From contig NZ_CM000776.2 in assembly GCF_000162575.1 (NCBI RefSeq), positions 252,950 through 316,949 of the forward strand: a stretch of 64,000 nt of DNA. Direction: 5' to 3'. Under the pieces are notes generated by a model, which ran no database searches, was not told the origin of the DNA, and saw nothing but the letters and a program-made list of their open reading frames with translations. How positions within the stretch are numbered: position 1 is the first letter of the stretch; each line of letters begins with the position of its first letter. Below, one piece after another: positions 34,084-48,506 of this stretch. The DNA comes from Helicobacter canadensis MIT 98-5491. GTDB taxonomy: Bacteria; Campylobacterota; Campylobacteria; Campylobacterales; Helicobacteraceae. Both the position numbers and the translations under genes were made by a program.

Positions 34084-34419
34084 AATCTCCCCCTTTAATC
34101 TCCCCTTAAGCTTAAGCTGCTATAATTCCACTTCCTTTTTTGCATAAAAAAAGTGTTCTTTTGGCTTTATATACATAAACATTGATTTAAAGTTAAAATG
34201 ATCTTTGACAACTAAGCAGGAATATAAAAAAGACAACCTAGAAATTATTTCTATTCTTTTTATATTTCTAAAATCATACAACATAAACTCATTTATGACT
34301 TTGTAGTTTTATAACCACAAATCTATAAAACAGAGATTTTGAGATTTTAGGACAAACAATCCAATTTATTTTTATGGAGAGTTTAAGTCTTTTTATTAAG
34401 ATTTTTAACTCCCCATTTT
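34084..34419 (+). promoter_or_regulatory. rRNA operon promoter and leader region
   Basis: An extended -10 TGCTATAAT lies at 34118-34126. A boxA-like antitermination element, TGATCTTTGACAACTAAGCA, begins at 34199 (compare TGCTCTTTAACAA in other bacteria). At 34374-34385 the leader contains TATGGAGAGTTT, the same 12 bases that start the 16S rRNA at 34421. No gene is seen in this stretch. Confidence 0.6.
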
Positions 34420-35915
<1,496 letters not shown>

Positions 35916-36007
35916 CAAGAGACATCACTAAATATTCATTTATTTAGTTGAATAAGGAAGTCTTTTTTCCTGCTTAGTTTTCAGAGATCATCCAAGCTTT
36001 AGAGTAG

Positions 36008-36084
<77 letters not shown>

Positions 36085-36086
36085 TT

Positions 36087-36162
36087 GGGGAATTAGCTCA
36101 GCTGGGAGAGCGCCTGCTTTGCACGCAGGAGGTCAGCGGTTCGATCCCGCTATTCTCCACCA
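36087..36162 (+). tRNA. tRNA-Ala (anticodon TGC)
   Basis: Cloverleaf with acceptor GGGGAAT / ATTCTCC, anticodon loop TTTGCAC (TGC), T arm GTTCGATCC and encoded CCA. It starts two bases after tRNA-Ile. Confidence 0.98.
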
Positions 36163-36361
36163 TTAAAAGGTTTAATGTGAGTTTTTTTAATCTTAAGATT
36201 CACATTAGACTTTTTAAGTCTAAAAGTTATTTAAAAACTCATTGTTAAAGCCTATATAAGTAAATAACTACAATCACGCAAACAAATAACTAAAGATTTG
36301 CCTAAAGATTGTTAATCTTAGAGATTTACATTCTTTAAGGCAGTGGCGTTAGAATAAAGTC

Positions 36362-39250
<2,889 letters not shown>

Positions 39251-39331
39251 CTTTAAGCCACTGCCTTAATGAGTGTAAAGCACTCTTAAATCTTAGTTAG
39301 TGATTGATACTAATAGGCTTTTTTTACATTG

Positions 39332-39454
39332 TCATCTTCGTGCTAATAGAGAAGAGGTTCCACCTAGCTCCATTCCGAACCTAGAAGTTAAGCTCTTCTT
39401 CGCTGATGATACTGCAACTTTCAGATGTGGTAAAGTAGGACGGTGCGGAGATGA
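39332..39454 (+). rRNA. 5S ribosomal RNA
   Basis: About 120 bases with terminal stem CATCTTCG / CGGAGATG, the CCATTCCGAACCTAGAAGTT loop and the AAAGTAGGACGGTGC region. It follows the 23S gene by about 80 bases in the classical operon order. Confidence 0.93.
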
Positions 39455-40158
39455 GAGTGTAAAAGAAAATGAGTTAAACTGCTTTTTATTTCTCCCTTGT
39501 AAAACTTATATTAACTAAATCATTGAATAGATAGAAAAGAATTATAAGATAATATAGATAATAAGTGTGTGAATGGATATAAGAAATATAAGATTTAGAT
39601 AATAAAAATAAAAATACTTGAAAACTATTAAAGAAAAAAGTTATTTTAATATAAGAGATATTGCTTATTGTTAGCGGTAAATTTGTCTTAAAAAAGAGAA
39701 ATAGTATTTGGTTTAAAGATAATAATATTATTTTATATTTTTAAATAGTCTTATTATATGCAAATAGGTTGCTTAATCAATAATGTGTGAGTTGTGTATT
39801 GGAAGGTAATAGAATAAAATATAAATATTTTAAAATGGTAAATTTAAGGTTTGTATAGGTTTTTGTATAGGTTTGTGGGTGTTTGATGATGAGCTTTGTA
39901 ATTTTTAACATTAGGATTGTTGGGGAGAAACTGAAAAAATAAAAGATAGAAATTCTAGTGTAAAAGGGAAAGGGTGGGATAATAAAGAGTTGCTAGAGTA
40001 AGTAAATTTGGTGTATTTTATTTATAAAGAGTATTATATAGTTTTTTGTAATCTTTGTTTGTTGGTTTTTATACTTTGTTACTTGGTTTAAATTTTTTTA
40101 ATTTATTCTATTTTTTAATATTTTAGAGATTTAAAGTAGTTGATTGTGTTTATTGTAG
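39455..40158. other. AT-rich spacer after the rRNA operon
   Basis: About 700 bases with no supported gene on either strand. It contains only short A/T-rich direct words such as the twice-repeated TTTGTATAGG near 39850. Confidence 0.55.
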
Positions 40159-40535
40159 ATAAGATAATTATCGTTAAAGAATTTTATAATGTGAAGTAAA
40201 TAAAATTAATGAAGTTAAGTTAATAAATAAATTAAAGAATGACTATGAAGTAAGAAAGCTAATAGGATTAAGAAAGGAATGGGTTGAAATGTTTTAAGGT
40301 ATTTGGGTGGAATAAATATAGAAATATAGAAAGAAATAAAGATAGAATAAGATAATTATCGTTAAAGAATTTTATAATGTGAAGTAAATAAAATTAATGA
40401 AGTTAAGTTAATAAATAAATTAAAGAATGACTATGAAGTAAGAAAGCTAATAGGATTAAGAAAGGAATGGGTTGAAATGTTTTAAGGTATTTGGGTGGAA
40501 TAAATATAGAAATATAGAAAGAAATAAAGATAGAA
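40159..40535. repeat. perfect tandem duplication, 188-bp unit
   Basis: The unit starting ATAAGATAATTATCG at 40159 is repeated without a mismatch from 40347 to 40535. Each copy has the palindrome GATAATTATC (similar to half of a Fur box) and a short open stretch ending in RKLIGLRKEWVEMF and a stop, which could be the end of a lost gene. No complete gene is present. Like the 221-bp duplication on the other side of the rRNA operon, it could be biological or come from joining contigs. Confidence 0.95.
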
Positions 40536-40613
40536 GGAGATAGCGTTTGGATTTGCTAAGAAAAGAGCTTTGCAAGCAGCTTATAAGTAAAAGACTGAAT
40601 AAGGTTTAGTGAT

Positions 40614-40650
40614 AAAAGGCAGAGAAGCGTAAAGCTAGATTTTGCCTTTT
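40614..40650 (-). terminator. hairpin downstream of the DUF262 gene
   Basis: AAAAGGCA (40614-40621) pairs with TGCCTTTT (40643-40650), giving an A/T-flanked stem that could end transcription from the minus strand; T-runs suit either direction. The 21-base loop is long for a terminator. Confidence 0.4.
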
Positions 40651-40667
40651 ATTTTAAGTGAATGCGT

Positions 40668-42390
40668 TTAGATATGCTTGGTGAAAAACTCATATAATCT
40701 TTGATAAATTTCTTTATTTCTAGATTCAATATCTTCTTTTAGCCACTCTTTTTTCTCTCTTGTGCTTAAGTCATAAACTTCTTTTAAGTCTGTGATTTTT
40801 TTTATACCCATCTTGCTTTTTTGCAAAAAAGTGATCGGAGCATTTGATGTTGATTTTATCAGGAAGTAGAATCTTATTACCAATTTGTTCTAAATATTGG
40901 TTGTGTAGATTCTCATTCCAACCATTGAAATTTGCATTTTGCCATTGTTTTGGCAAAATATGCTCTATTTGAAGCTTAGCTGTATTGACATTTTCAGTAA
41001 AATCAGCGTAAATATTCGCATATAAAAAGAGTATGAATTTTATTTTTCTGCTATCCATATTTTCTAGGTTTTGCAAAAAGGTTTCAAAATTTGGCATTTG
41101 TTGCTTGATTTGAATATTACTCCAATCATTAGTTTTTAGGGCTACATTCATTTTAAAGATTATCTCTTTAGTGGTATTAATGGTGGCATTATTATTCAAA
41201 AGCAATAAGCTTGATATTGTTGTTAATTTTGGTAAGTATTTATCAAAATCTTCGCTAAATTTTGCGATATTAAAATCATCCTGATTAAATTTATGATGAT
41301 TTTTCCATACCAAGCAACTTACAAAGCTTTTCCAAGCATCATTTTGAAAAAGATTTAAGATTTTTAGGTAGTTTGTTGATTTCCTACTAAGATAATCTTG
41401 CGGATTAAGCCAAAAGTCAGCCAAATGTAAAATAAAAGGCATAGTTTCATCTTTATATAACCAATTCCCAAAAGCTCCATAATACACTTTTTTATCTTTT
41501 TTTGTAAAAAAGTTTAAAACGCTTTGGGTTGTTGTATCAAAATCTTCGTGTTGAGCGCGAATAATATGCATAAATTGCAAAAATAAAAAATCTAAGCTTT
41601 TGATTTCTTTGTCATCATCAACTTTAGAATATAAATTTTTCCAGCTTTGAGCAAACTCTTTTTTATCCTTGTCTGTCTTTTTGTGTTTATAAATATAACC
41701 CTTTAAAATATCTGCATTAGATAAAGGCATACCGCGAGAATTTAGAGTATTAAAAATAGTCATAGCCGATTCTTGACTATCACATGTAATAAACAATACA
41801 AAAAGCTTTTTACCTAAAAGCATTTTACAAAATGGTTCCCATTGGGTGGCGGTATCTTGTTTGAAAGAAGAAATTTTGTCATAGAAAAAAGTATAATTTT
41901 TAGCATATTTTGATTTTAAATCCCCAAGATTCTCTATATCTTGGCTTAAAAGCTTTGCAAATTCTTCTTTGTTGTCATCAAACTCCACTTCACTACGCAA
42001 ATGCATTTCATCAAAATATAATTCTTCATCAGCACTATCAAATTTCCAAATACACCTTCCAAAACCATTTAAATAACCTTGTTTAACATTTTTGCCCTCA
42101 TTTTTAAAGTGCTCATAAAATGCTCTAAAAAGCAAAGTCAATGTAGTAATTCTTTGTTACCCATCGATAATTTCAAGCAACTTTTGATCATTTTTGTAAG
42201 TTACAATAGAACCCAAAAAATACTCATCAATATTTTCTCCATCTCCAAATACATTAACTATATCAGTCCAAAGCTGCTCACATTCATCTTGTCCCCAACT
42301 ATAAGGACGCTGATAATCAGGTATAATAAATATCGTATCTTCTTCGCCAAGTAGTTTTGCTACATATTCTTTTTTGGATTCAAATTGCAT
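40668..42390 (-). pseudogene. DUF262 / GmrSD-like nuclease gene, inactivated
   Basis: Three pieces rebuild one protein of about 570 residues. The start is ATG 42390 behind GGGAGG; the N-terminal part contains the DUF262 motif IPDYQRPYSWG. The conserved IDGQQRITTL motif is interrupted: the first Q codon is TAA (42157-42159). The same frame continues to 40771 with the middle region and a late HNH-like stretch (LQIEHILPKQWQN). A frameshift then moves the last ~50 residues (MGIKKITDLKEVYDLSTRE) to another frame, ending at 40668. DUF262 proteins include the GmrS/GmrD type IV restriction enzymes against modified phage DNA. Two independent lesions indicate a dead gene. Confidence 0.8.
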
Positions 42391-42566
42391 CTTAACCTCC
42401 CTTGTAAAAAAATAACAATAGTTTATAAGTGGCATATTGCTTTCTATTCTTAGCTTTGTCTTGCTTGGTAGCCTAGAGATAATGCTATACATTATCAAAA
42501 GAAATCTTGGATTTTTTGCTTATGTTTAAATTTTACATAAAGAATTCTTACTTTACTCTGACATAG

Positions 42567-43007
42567 TTAAAAATAGAAAAGTTTGGTTAGGTAGATTAGC
42601 AGATAATATCGTAAGCCTTTGCCAAGAAAAATAAAAAAGGTGGCTTTTAAAAAAGGGTAGCGAGTAGCTCCCAAAACAAATGCAAAAATATCTCCCAAAA
42701 AGGGCAAAAAGCTAAAAAATGCCCCTATAAAACCATATTTATTGATAAAAATGAGATATTTTTCAAGATTTCTTGGTTTTGTGAAGTGCTTAGCTAAAAT
42801 AAAGTTTTCTCCCCAATAGCCAATGGCATAAGTGCTAAGAGAGCCTAGAGTATTGCCAATAGTAGCAACGCTCCACACAAGAAACAAGGGGTAATCTAAA
42901 GTGGTAAAAAAGCTAACAAAAACTTCAGAGCCCAAAGGATAAAGGCTGCTTGAAATAAAGCAAATGCAAAAAAGCCCAAATAAGCCAAGTGATTCTAAAG
43001 TTTGCAT
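42567..43007 (-). CDS. YqaA/DedA-like membrane protein
   Basis: A 146-residue inner-membrane protein with about four hydrophobic segments, of the YqaA subgroup of the DedA/SNARE-associated family. The segments SSSLYPLGSEVFVSFF, ATIGNTLGSLSTYAIGYWG and GAFFSFLPFLGDIFAFVLGA are characteristic. DedA-family proteins are linked to lipid flipping and membrane potential, but the small YqaA type is poorly studied. It lies downstream of hisF by 11 bases. Confidence 0.8.
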   Translation of the reverse strand: MQTLESLGLFGLFCICFISSSLYPLGSEVFVSFFTTLDYPLFLVWSVATIGNTLGSLSTYAIGYWGENFILAKHFTKPRNLEKYLIFINKYGFIGAFFSFLPFLGDIFAFVLGATRYPFLKATFFIFLGKGLRYYLLIYLTKLFYF

Positions 43008-43018
43008 TGGTTTTTGTG

Positions 43019-43795
43019 CTAGATTCTTACAGGAATGCCTTTGGATTTAAGGAAGTGCTTTAAGTCTGCTATTTGGATTTCTTGATAATGAAAAATTGAA
43101 GCAGCTAGTGCTGCATCAGCTCCATTCAAAAAGGCTTCTAAAATATGCTCCTTGCTTCCTGCGCCACCACTTGCAATAAGTGGAATATGGACTAATTTTG
43201 AGATTTTTTGGAGTTGGACTAAATCATAGCCATTTTTGGTGCCATCACAATCCATACTAGTGAGTAAAATCTCTCCCGCACCTCTATTGTAAGCTTCTAG
43301 TGCCCATTCTTCTAAGTCGATTCCAGTGTTTTTTCTACCGCCGTGCGTATAGACTTCCCAGCCCTTTCCTGTGGCTTTTTTCTTAGCATCTATGGCAACG
43401 ATAATACATTGTGAGCCAAAGCGTTTTGCACTTTGTGTGATGAAGTTAGGATTTGCAATGGCAGAAGAGTTTAAGCTAACCTTATCACACCCAGCATTAA
43501 GCAGTTTGTAAATATCTTCTAGACTAGAGATCCCACCTCCCACAGCTAGAGGGATAAAGATTTCTTTGGCGACACGCTTTACCATTTCTATGGTGGTGTT
43601 TCGCCCTTCGTGGGTGGCAGTAATGTCTAAAAAGGTGATTTCATCCGCTCCTTCATCATTATAGCGTTTTGCTACTTCTATGGGATCTCCGGCATCTTGC
43701 AAACCAACGAAATTAACACCTTTGACTACGCGTCCATCTTTAATATCAAGGCAGGGAATGATTCGCTTTGTGAGTGTTGGTTTGGCTAAATCCAA
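43019..43795 (-). CDS. hisF: imidazole glycerol phosphate synthase subunit HisF
   Basis: The cyclase subunit of histidine synthesis, a (beta/alpha)8 barrel working with HisH. The motif [16 protein letters not shown] contains the first catalytic aspartate; IVAIDAKKK holds the second. I chose the TTG at 43795 (258 residues) because AAAGGAG stands 5-6 bases before it. The ATG at 43837 would add 14 residues not typical of the family and has no ribosome binding site. No other his gene is near. Confidence 0.93.
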   Translation of the reverse strand: MDLAKPTLTKRIIPCLDIKDGRVVKGVNFVGLQDAGDPIEVAKRYNDEGADEITFLDITATHEGRNTTIEMVKRVAKEIFIPLAVGGGISSLEDIYKLLNAGCDKVSLNSSAIANPNFITQSAKRFGSQCIIVAIDAKKKATGKGWEVYTHGGRKNTGIDLEEWALEAYNRGAGEILLTSMDCDGTKNGYDLVQLQKISKLVHIPLIASGGAGSKEHILEAFLNGADAALAASIFHYQEIQIADLKHFLKSKGIPVRI

Positions 43796-43898
43796 TCGTG
43801 CTCCTTTTGTGAGATTCTTTGGGTAAAATTTTAACAAAAAAGTTTAAGTTTTGTTATAATTCGCACTTTAAATTACACTTTTTGAAGGATTGATTGCT

Positions 43899-44906
43899 AT
43901 GCAAACCAAAATAACCACAAAGCAACCACGCGTTTTTTCTGGGATTCAGCCAACAGGAGATATTCATTTGGGGAATTATTTGGGTGCAGTGAAAAATTGG
44001 GTGGATCGCCAAGAAGAGTATGAAAATATTTTTTGTGTGGTTAATTCGCACGCTATTACGATTCCACAGAATCCAAAGATTTTGCGTGAAAAAACTTTTG
44101 AGCTTTGTGCGATGCTACTTGCTTGCGGTATTGATCCACAGAAATCTACGCTTTTTATTCAATCAGAGATTCAAGAGCATACTTCTTTGGCGTGGCTTTT
44201 AACTTGTATTACGCCAATGGGCGATTTAAGTCGTATGACGCAGTTTAAGGATAAAAGCCAAAAGAATCCAAAAAGTATTTTTGCAGGACTTTTTAATTAT
44301 CCAAATTTGATGAGTGCAGATATTTTGCTTTATAAAAGCGAGTTTGTGCCTGTAGGTGAGGATCAAAAACAACACATTGAATTAGCGCGCGATACAGCAA
44401 TGCGGTTTAATCGTGATTATGGTGAGATTTTTGTTGTTCCCCAGCCTTTGATTCAAAAAGAGGGTGCAAGAATTATGGGATTAGATGATCCAACAAAAAA
44501 GATGAGTAAGAGTTCAGGAGACAAGCCAAACCATTTAATCGCGCTTTTAGACAGCCCCGATGAAATTATGAGAAAATTCAAAAAAGCAACAACTGATTCA
44601 GAAGGCATTATTGCGTTTGATGAGAATCGTGCGGGAGTTTATAATCTTTTGAATATTTATCAATGTTTTAGTAAAGAATCAAAAGAAGAGATTGAAAAGT
44701 TCTTTGTAGGGAAAGGCTATGGGGAATTAAAAACAAAAGTGGCAGAAGTTGTGATTGAGGGATTACGCCCTATTCGAGAATCATATGAAAGGCTTTTTAG
44801 CGATTTTGCTTATTTGCAAGAGATCTTGCAAAAGGGATCAGAGACAGCTAGAGAAATCGCTCAAAAAACCTATCAAGAAGCCAAAGAGAAAATGGGGCTT
44901 ATCTAA
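43899..44906 (+). CDS. trpS: tryptophan--tRNA ligase
   Basis: A class I synthetase of 335 residues that charges tRNA-Trp. The HIGH-type motif is [12 protein letters not shown] near residue 26 after SGIQPTGDI. The KMSKS motif is KKMSKSSGD near residue 201. ATG 43899 was preferred over the in-frame TTG three codons earlier; GAAGGA precedes both. It is divergent from hisF. Confidence 0.97.
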   Translation: MQTKITTKQPRVFSGIQPTGDIHLGNYLGAVKNWVDRQEEYENIFCVVNSHAITIPQNPKILREKTFELCAMLLACGIDPQKSTLFIQSEIQEHTSLAWLLTCITPMGDLSRMTQFKDKSQKNPKSIFAGLFNYPNLMSADILLYKSEFVPVGEDQKQHIELARDTAMRFNRDYGEIFVVPQPLIQKEGARIMGLDDPTKKMSKSSGDKPNHLIALLDSPDEIMRKFKKATTDSEGIIAFDENRAGVYNLLNIYQCFSKESKEEIEKFFVGKGYGELKTKVAEVVIEGLRPIRESYERLFSDFAYLQEILQKGSETAREIAQKTYQEAKEKMGLI

Positions 44907-44926
44907 AGGCGGTATCAAGCCTTTAG
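44903..44926. terminator. hairpin between convergent trpS and 2-hydroxyacid dehydrogenase genes
   Basis: CTAAAGGC (44903-44910) and GCCTTTAG (44919-44926) pair perfectly and span the trpS stop and the end of the opposite gene. Confidence 0.5.
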
Positions 44927-45856
44927 GAAGTTTTGGATATTTTCTAACACGCCTTTTATAAGGAGTTCTTTGCTGCTTTCATAGCCCCAAGCATTGTGTG
45001 GAGTGAGAATAAATTGATCGGCAATTTTGGGGTTTAAAAATGGATGATTTTCTACCATAGGTTCTTGACTAAAAACATCAAATCCAGCATAAATTTTACG
45101 CTTTTGCATTTCTTCTGCTAATTCAAGTTCATTCACGATTCCGCCTCTGCCTACATTAATGAGGATTCCGCCCTCTTTAATAAGAGATAAATTGTTTTTG
45201 TTTAATAGATTTTGCGTGGAGGGATTTAGCGGTGCGTGAATGGAGATAACATCACTTTCTTTAAGAAGCGATTCTAAAGTAATGCAAGGGTAATTTGGGT
45301 TTTGATTCTTGCCACTTGTGGAATAATAGCTCACTTGAGTGCCAAATGCACTAGCTAGTCTTGCTACTTCTAAGCCGATAGTTCCAAGTCCAATGATTCC
45401 CCATTTTTTGTTATCCAGTAGTTCTAGTGGTGTGGATAAGTTTGTGAAAATCGGGCTTTTAGCATAAGCGCCACTTTTGCAATAAGAATCATAAAAGGGT
45501 AATTTTGCACTCAAAGCTAATGCCATCATTAAAGTGTGTTGGGCAACACCTTTTGTAGAATAGCCCGCGACATTTTTTACTTCGATTCCTAAATCTTTAG
45601 CAGTTTGTAAATCAACATTATTGGTTCCTGTAGCAGTGATACAAACTAATTTTAAAGTATCTTTTAGAGCCATTAAGATTTCTTTATTTAAAACTACTTT
45701 ATTGGTTAAGATAATGTTAGCTCCTTTGCAACGATTGAGAGTTTCATTGGGGCTTGTAGTAGGGTATTCTGTATAATGTCCGATGCTTTGTAAGCTTTCT
45801 TTGATGTTATTTTCGCCAAGACTTAAAGCATCTAAAAAAACAATGTTATTTTGCAT
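44915..45856 (-). CDS. D-2-hydroxyacid dehydrogenase
   Basis: A 313-residue NAD-dependent dehydrogenase of the D-isomer 2-hydroxyacid family. The Rossmann motif GIIGLGTIGLEVARLA lies near the middle. The catalytic arginine lies in NVGRGGIVNE, the glutamate in DVFSQEP, and the histidine in TPHNAWG. Possible substrates are glycerate, glyoxylate or lactate; the sequence does not decide. The gene is divergent from argB. Confidence 0.9.
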   Translation of the reverse strand: MQNNIVFLDALSLGENNIKESLQSIGHYTEYPTTSPNETLNRCKGANIILTNKVVLNKEILMALKDTLKLVCITATGTNNVDLQTAKDLGIEVKNVAGYSTKGVAQHTLMMALALSAKLPFYDSYCKSGAYAKSPIFTNLSTPLELLDNKKWGIIGLGTIGLEVARLASAFGTQVSYYSTSGKNQNPNYPCITLESLLKESDVISIHAPLNPSTQNLLNKNNLSLIKEGGILINVGRGGIVNELELAEEMQKRKIYAGFDVFSQEPMVENHPFLNPKIADQFILTPHNAWGYESSKELLIKGVLENIQNFLKA

Positions 45857-45916
45857 TTTTGAATTCCTTTTTTGAGTTATAATTTCATAAACATTTTACA
45901 AGAAAAAAGGAAAATA

Positions 45917-46768
45917 ATGCATAATTATTCAAAAATTGTTTCTATTTTGCTTGATGCGCTTCCTTATATTAAAATTTTTCGTGGTTCAAAGATTGTGATT
46001 AAATATGGGGGGGCTGCACAGATTAATCCGGAGTTAAAAGAGCAGTTTGCTATGGATATTGTGTTGCTTTATATGCTTGGCATTAAGCCTATTATTGTGC
46101 ATGGTGGGGGAAAAAGGATTAATGAATTACTAGGGGCATTAAATATAGAGAGTGAATTTGTCAATGGTGTTAGAGTAACAAGTGCGGATGCTTTAAAAGT
46201 GGTTGAAATGGTATTAAGCGGAGAGATAAATAAAGAAATTACCGCATTTTTAAATCATCACGGAGTGAGTGCTTTGGGTATGAGTGGGAAAGATGCTTCA
46301 CTTTTTTTAGCTAAGCCAAAAGAGAATGGGAAATATGGTTACACGGGAGAGATTATCGCAACAAAAGGTGAAGTGATTGACAATCTCTTAGCACAAAATT
46401 TGATTCCAGTGATTGCCCCCATTGCTTATGGGGAAGAATCAGGACATCCTGGGTTTAATATTAATGCTGATAGTGCGGCAAGTGCGATTGCTATTGCTAC
46501 AAAAGCTAAAAAGGCTATTTTTTTAACAGATACCCAAGGTGTTTTGGACGCAAATAAAAATATTATTGAAAGCTTGAATCTGCAAGAAACAAAGCAGCTA
46601 ATCAATGAGGGTGTGATTAGTGGGGGAATGATACCTAAGGTGGAGGCTTGTTTGGAGTGTATTACAAATGGTGTGGAAAAAGCCCATATTATTGATGGAA
46701 GAATCCCACATTCATTGCTTTTAGAGCTTTTTACTAGTGCGGGTATTGGGAGTGAGTTTGTTAGGTAG
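45917..46768 (+). CDS. argB: acetylglutamate kinase
   Basis: The second step of arginine (and ornithine) synthesis, phosphorylating N-acetylglutamate. It belongs to the amino acid kinase family. KIVIKYGGAA near residue 26 and IIVHGGGKRINELL near 62 bind ATP and substrate; GGMIPKVEACLECI lies near the end. Start ATG 45917 (283 residues) with AAAAAGGA upstream was preferred to an earlier in-frame start. H. pylori lacks this pathway, so this organism is less dependent on external arginine. Confidence 0.95.
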   Translation: MHNYSKIVSILLDALPYIKIFRGSKIVIKYGGAAQINPELKEQFAMDIVLLYMLGIKPIIVHGGGKRINELLGALNIESEFVNGVRVTSADALKVVEMVLSGEINKEITAFLNHHGVSALGMSGKDASLFLAKPKENGKYGYTGEIIATKGEVIDNLLAQNLIPVIAPIAYGEESGHPGFNINADSAASAIAIATKAKKAIFLTDTQGVLDANKNIIESLNLQETKQLINEGVISGGMIPKVEACLECITNGVEKAHIIDGRIPHSLLLELFTSAGIGSEFVR

Positions 46769-46788
46769 TAATAAAGCAGTATGGGAAA

Positions 46789-46817
46789 TAGTGGATTGAA
46801 TATATTTCAATCCGCTA
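46789..46817. terminator. hairpin after argB, shared with the opposite gene
   Basis: TAGTGGATTGAA (46789-46800) and TTCAATCCGCTA (46806-46817) form a 12-bp stem with one G-T pair and a five-base loop. Confidence 0.65.
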
Positions 46818-47324
46818 AAAATTCAATTTAATGAGTTCTTTGGGGATTTTAACAACAACTTTTTGAACAAGTTCGCTTGTATTGACAGCAATTCCTCCTG
46901 CATGGACATCAATACTTTCAAAAACAGCTAGATTTCCCCTAAAAAGCAAGATGCTTGAGGTATAAGGGCTTTTGTGATATTCAATAAGATCTTTTGTAGA
47001 ATCTAGAGGTGTTTTGACTTCACAAAGGCTATGTGGAGAGACAAAAAAGATTTCTTTTCCATTAACTAGCATTTGGAAATCAACCATTGCTTGGTGGCTT
47101 TCATAAAAGGCTTCTTGTGGGGTTTTGGTGAGATAAGCTTGTTCTATGGCTTTGGCTCCCCCATCAAAAAATACTTCAAAGCTTTCACCTGCTTTTAGAT
47201 TGGAGATTCTTGCAAAGACTTCACTTTCTTCATCAATTGCTTCCCAAAGATAGCCAAAAACCTTTGTTAAAACTTCATTTTTTTTGAATTTATTGATGAT
47301 ATCTGGAAGATAACCTACAAACAT
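46815..47324 (-). CDS. YhcH/YjgK/YiaL (DUF386) family protein
   Basis: A 169-residue protein of the DUF386 beta-barrel family. Recognisable pieces are ESHQAMVDFQMLVNGKE and, near the end, DVHAGGIAV. Other members include the beta subunit of the evolved beta-galactosidase EbgC and YhcH of sialic acid operons, which handle anomeric sugars and bind a metal through conserved H and E residues. A sugar substrate is plausible but unknown here. It is followed by sixA after 12 bases in the same direction. Confidence 0.8.
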   Translation of the reverse strand: MFVGYLPDIINKFKKNEVLTKVFGYLWEAIDEESEVFARISNLKAGESFEVFFDGGAKAIEQAYLTKTPQEAFYESHQAMVDFQMLVNGKEIFFVSPHSLCEVKTPLDSTKDLIEYHKSPYTSSILLFRGNLAVFESIDVHAGGIAVNTSELVQKVVVKIPKELIKLNF

Positions 47325-47336
47325 TTATCCGCCTCC

Positions 47337-47804
47337 CTAAAAATTTCTTAGCCCAATTAAAGCCCAATTTTCATTGCCCTCACGCTCTAGTTCTATCACA
47401 CAGCCTTTGTGAATTTTGATGTTTAGTTCGCCTTTAGAGCAAATATTTTTGACAAATTCGCTAATAGTAGGTTCGTGTCCAACGATTACAAGAGTTTGCC
47501 AATCTTCCTCAATTTCATCTTGGTGTTTATTGTAGCCATCAATACCAACTTCTGGATTCAAATATGGGCTTAGAAAAAAAGTACTGTGTTTTTGAAGTTT
47601 GGCAATGTATTTTGCAGTGTCACAAGCACGTAGGGCTAAAGAGGAGATAATGGCATCCACTTCTGGGTAGCGTTTATGGAGATATTTTGCGATTTTTTTG
47701 GCTTGTTTTTTGCCTTTTAGGGTAAGTGGTCGCTTTAAATCATCTTCCCCTTCCCATTGTTTTCTATCCTCTGCTTTTGCGTGACGCACCAAAATAAGAC
47801 GCAT
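47337..47804 (-). CDS. sixA: SixA-type histidine phosphatase
   Basis: A 155-residue member of the histidine phosphatase superfamily. The catalytic RH(A) motif is R7-H8 in LILVRHAKAED; the second catalytic histidine is in VIVGHEPTISE. The short size and RHAKAE form match SixA, which dephosphorylates phosphohistidine in HPt or PTS-type proteins. The protein target here is unknown. Confidence 0.85.
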   Translation of the reverse strand: MRLILVRHAKAEDRKQWEGEDDLKRPLTLKGKKQAKKIAKYLHKRYPEVDAIISSLALRACDTAKYIAKLQKHSTFFLSPYLNPEVGIDGYNKHQDEIEEDWQTLVIVGHEPTISEFVKNICSKGELNIKIHKGCVIELEREGNENWALIGLRNF

Positions 47805-47813
47805 AATTTCCCC

Positions 47814-48503
47814 TTAATTGATTTTTTCAATCATTTTAATTACAAGTGCTGCACTTTGTTTGGCAGAATGTTCTAAAAATTCTTCATAGCTAATAAGTGC
47901 TTCATCACCAGCATTATCAGAAATAGCGCGAATCACACAAAGAGGCGTATTGAGATTATCGCAAACTACAGCCACACTTGCTCCTTCCATTTCAATTGCA
48001 TCAGCGTTAAATTCTTTTTTTATCCATTCTTTTCTTTCTTTGCTGCTCACAAATTGATCGCCAGTGGCAATTGTTCCTTGGTGAATGGTAATGTTTGATT
48101 CTTTGGCGACTTCTTTAGCGAGTTTGTTGAGTGCTTCATTGGTTTGTGTAAAAATTTTGCCCTCAGAAAAATACCCAAAAGGATGCCCAAAAATCGTAAT
48201 ATCTACATCGTGTTGGCAGAGTTTTTCGCCAATGACTAAATCGCCAATTTTGTAGTTTGGATTGATTCCGCCTGCCACGCCATTAAAAATTATTTTATTG
48301 CAACCAAAATAAAGAATCATTGTGGCTGCACTCAAGCTAGAATGCACTTTACCAATGCGACTGCACGCAATAATGAGTGTTTTATCACCAAGAGAGACTT
48401 TGTAGAAAGTATTGCCTCCAAAAGCAATAGTTTCATAAGTTTTGTAATGATCTAAAAGAGGAGAGATTTCCTCTTGCATAGCACCTAAAATACCAATGGT
48501 CAT
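47814..48503 (-). CDS. mtnN: 5'-methylthioadenosine/S-adenosylhomocysteine (aminofutalosine) nucleosidase
   Basis: A 229-residue nucleosidase. Motifs are GILGAMQEE at the start with the catalytic glutamate (E11/E12), NGVAGGINPNYKIGDLVIG, and ISDNAGDEA with the catalytic aspartate near residue 197. In Helicobacter the same enzyme also cleaves 6-amino-6-deoxyfutalosine for menaquinone synthesis. It also recycles SAM by-products and feeds autoinducer-2 pathways. It follows fabD by 3 bases, as in H. pylori. Confidence 0.95.
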   Translation of the reverse strand: MTIGILGAMQEEISPLLDHYKTYETIAFGGNTFYKVSLGDKTLIIACSRIGKVHSSLSAATMILYFGCNKIIFNGVAGGINPNYKIGDLVIGEKLCQHDVDITIFGHPFGYFSEGKIFTQTNEALNKLAKEVAKESNITIHQGTIATGDQFVSSKERKEWIKKEFNADAIEMEGASVAVVCDNLNTPLCVIRAISDNAGDEALISYEEFLEHSAKQSAALVIKMIEKIN

Positions 48504-48506
48504 TTG

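Noticed and set aside
39455-40158. Second CRISPR array or more tandem repeats in the AT-rich spacer
   Set aside because: The recurring words are short, irregular A/T-rich strings without fixed spacing.
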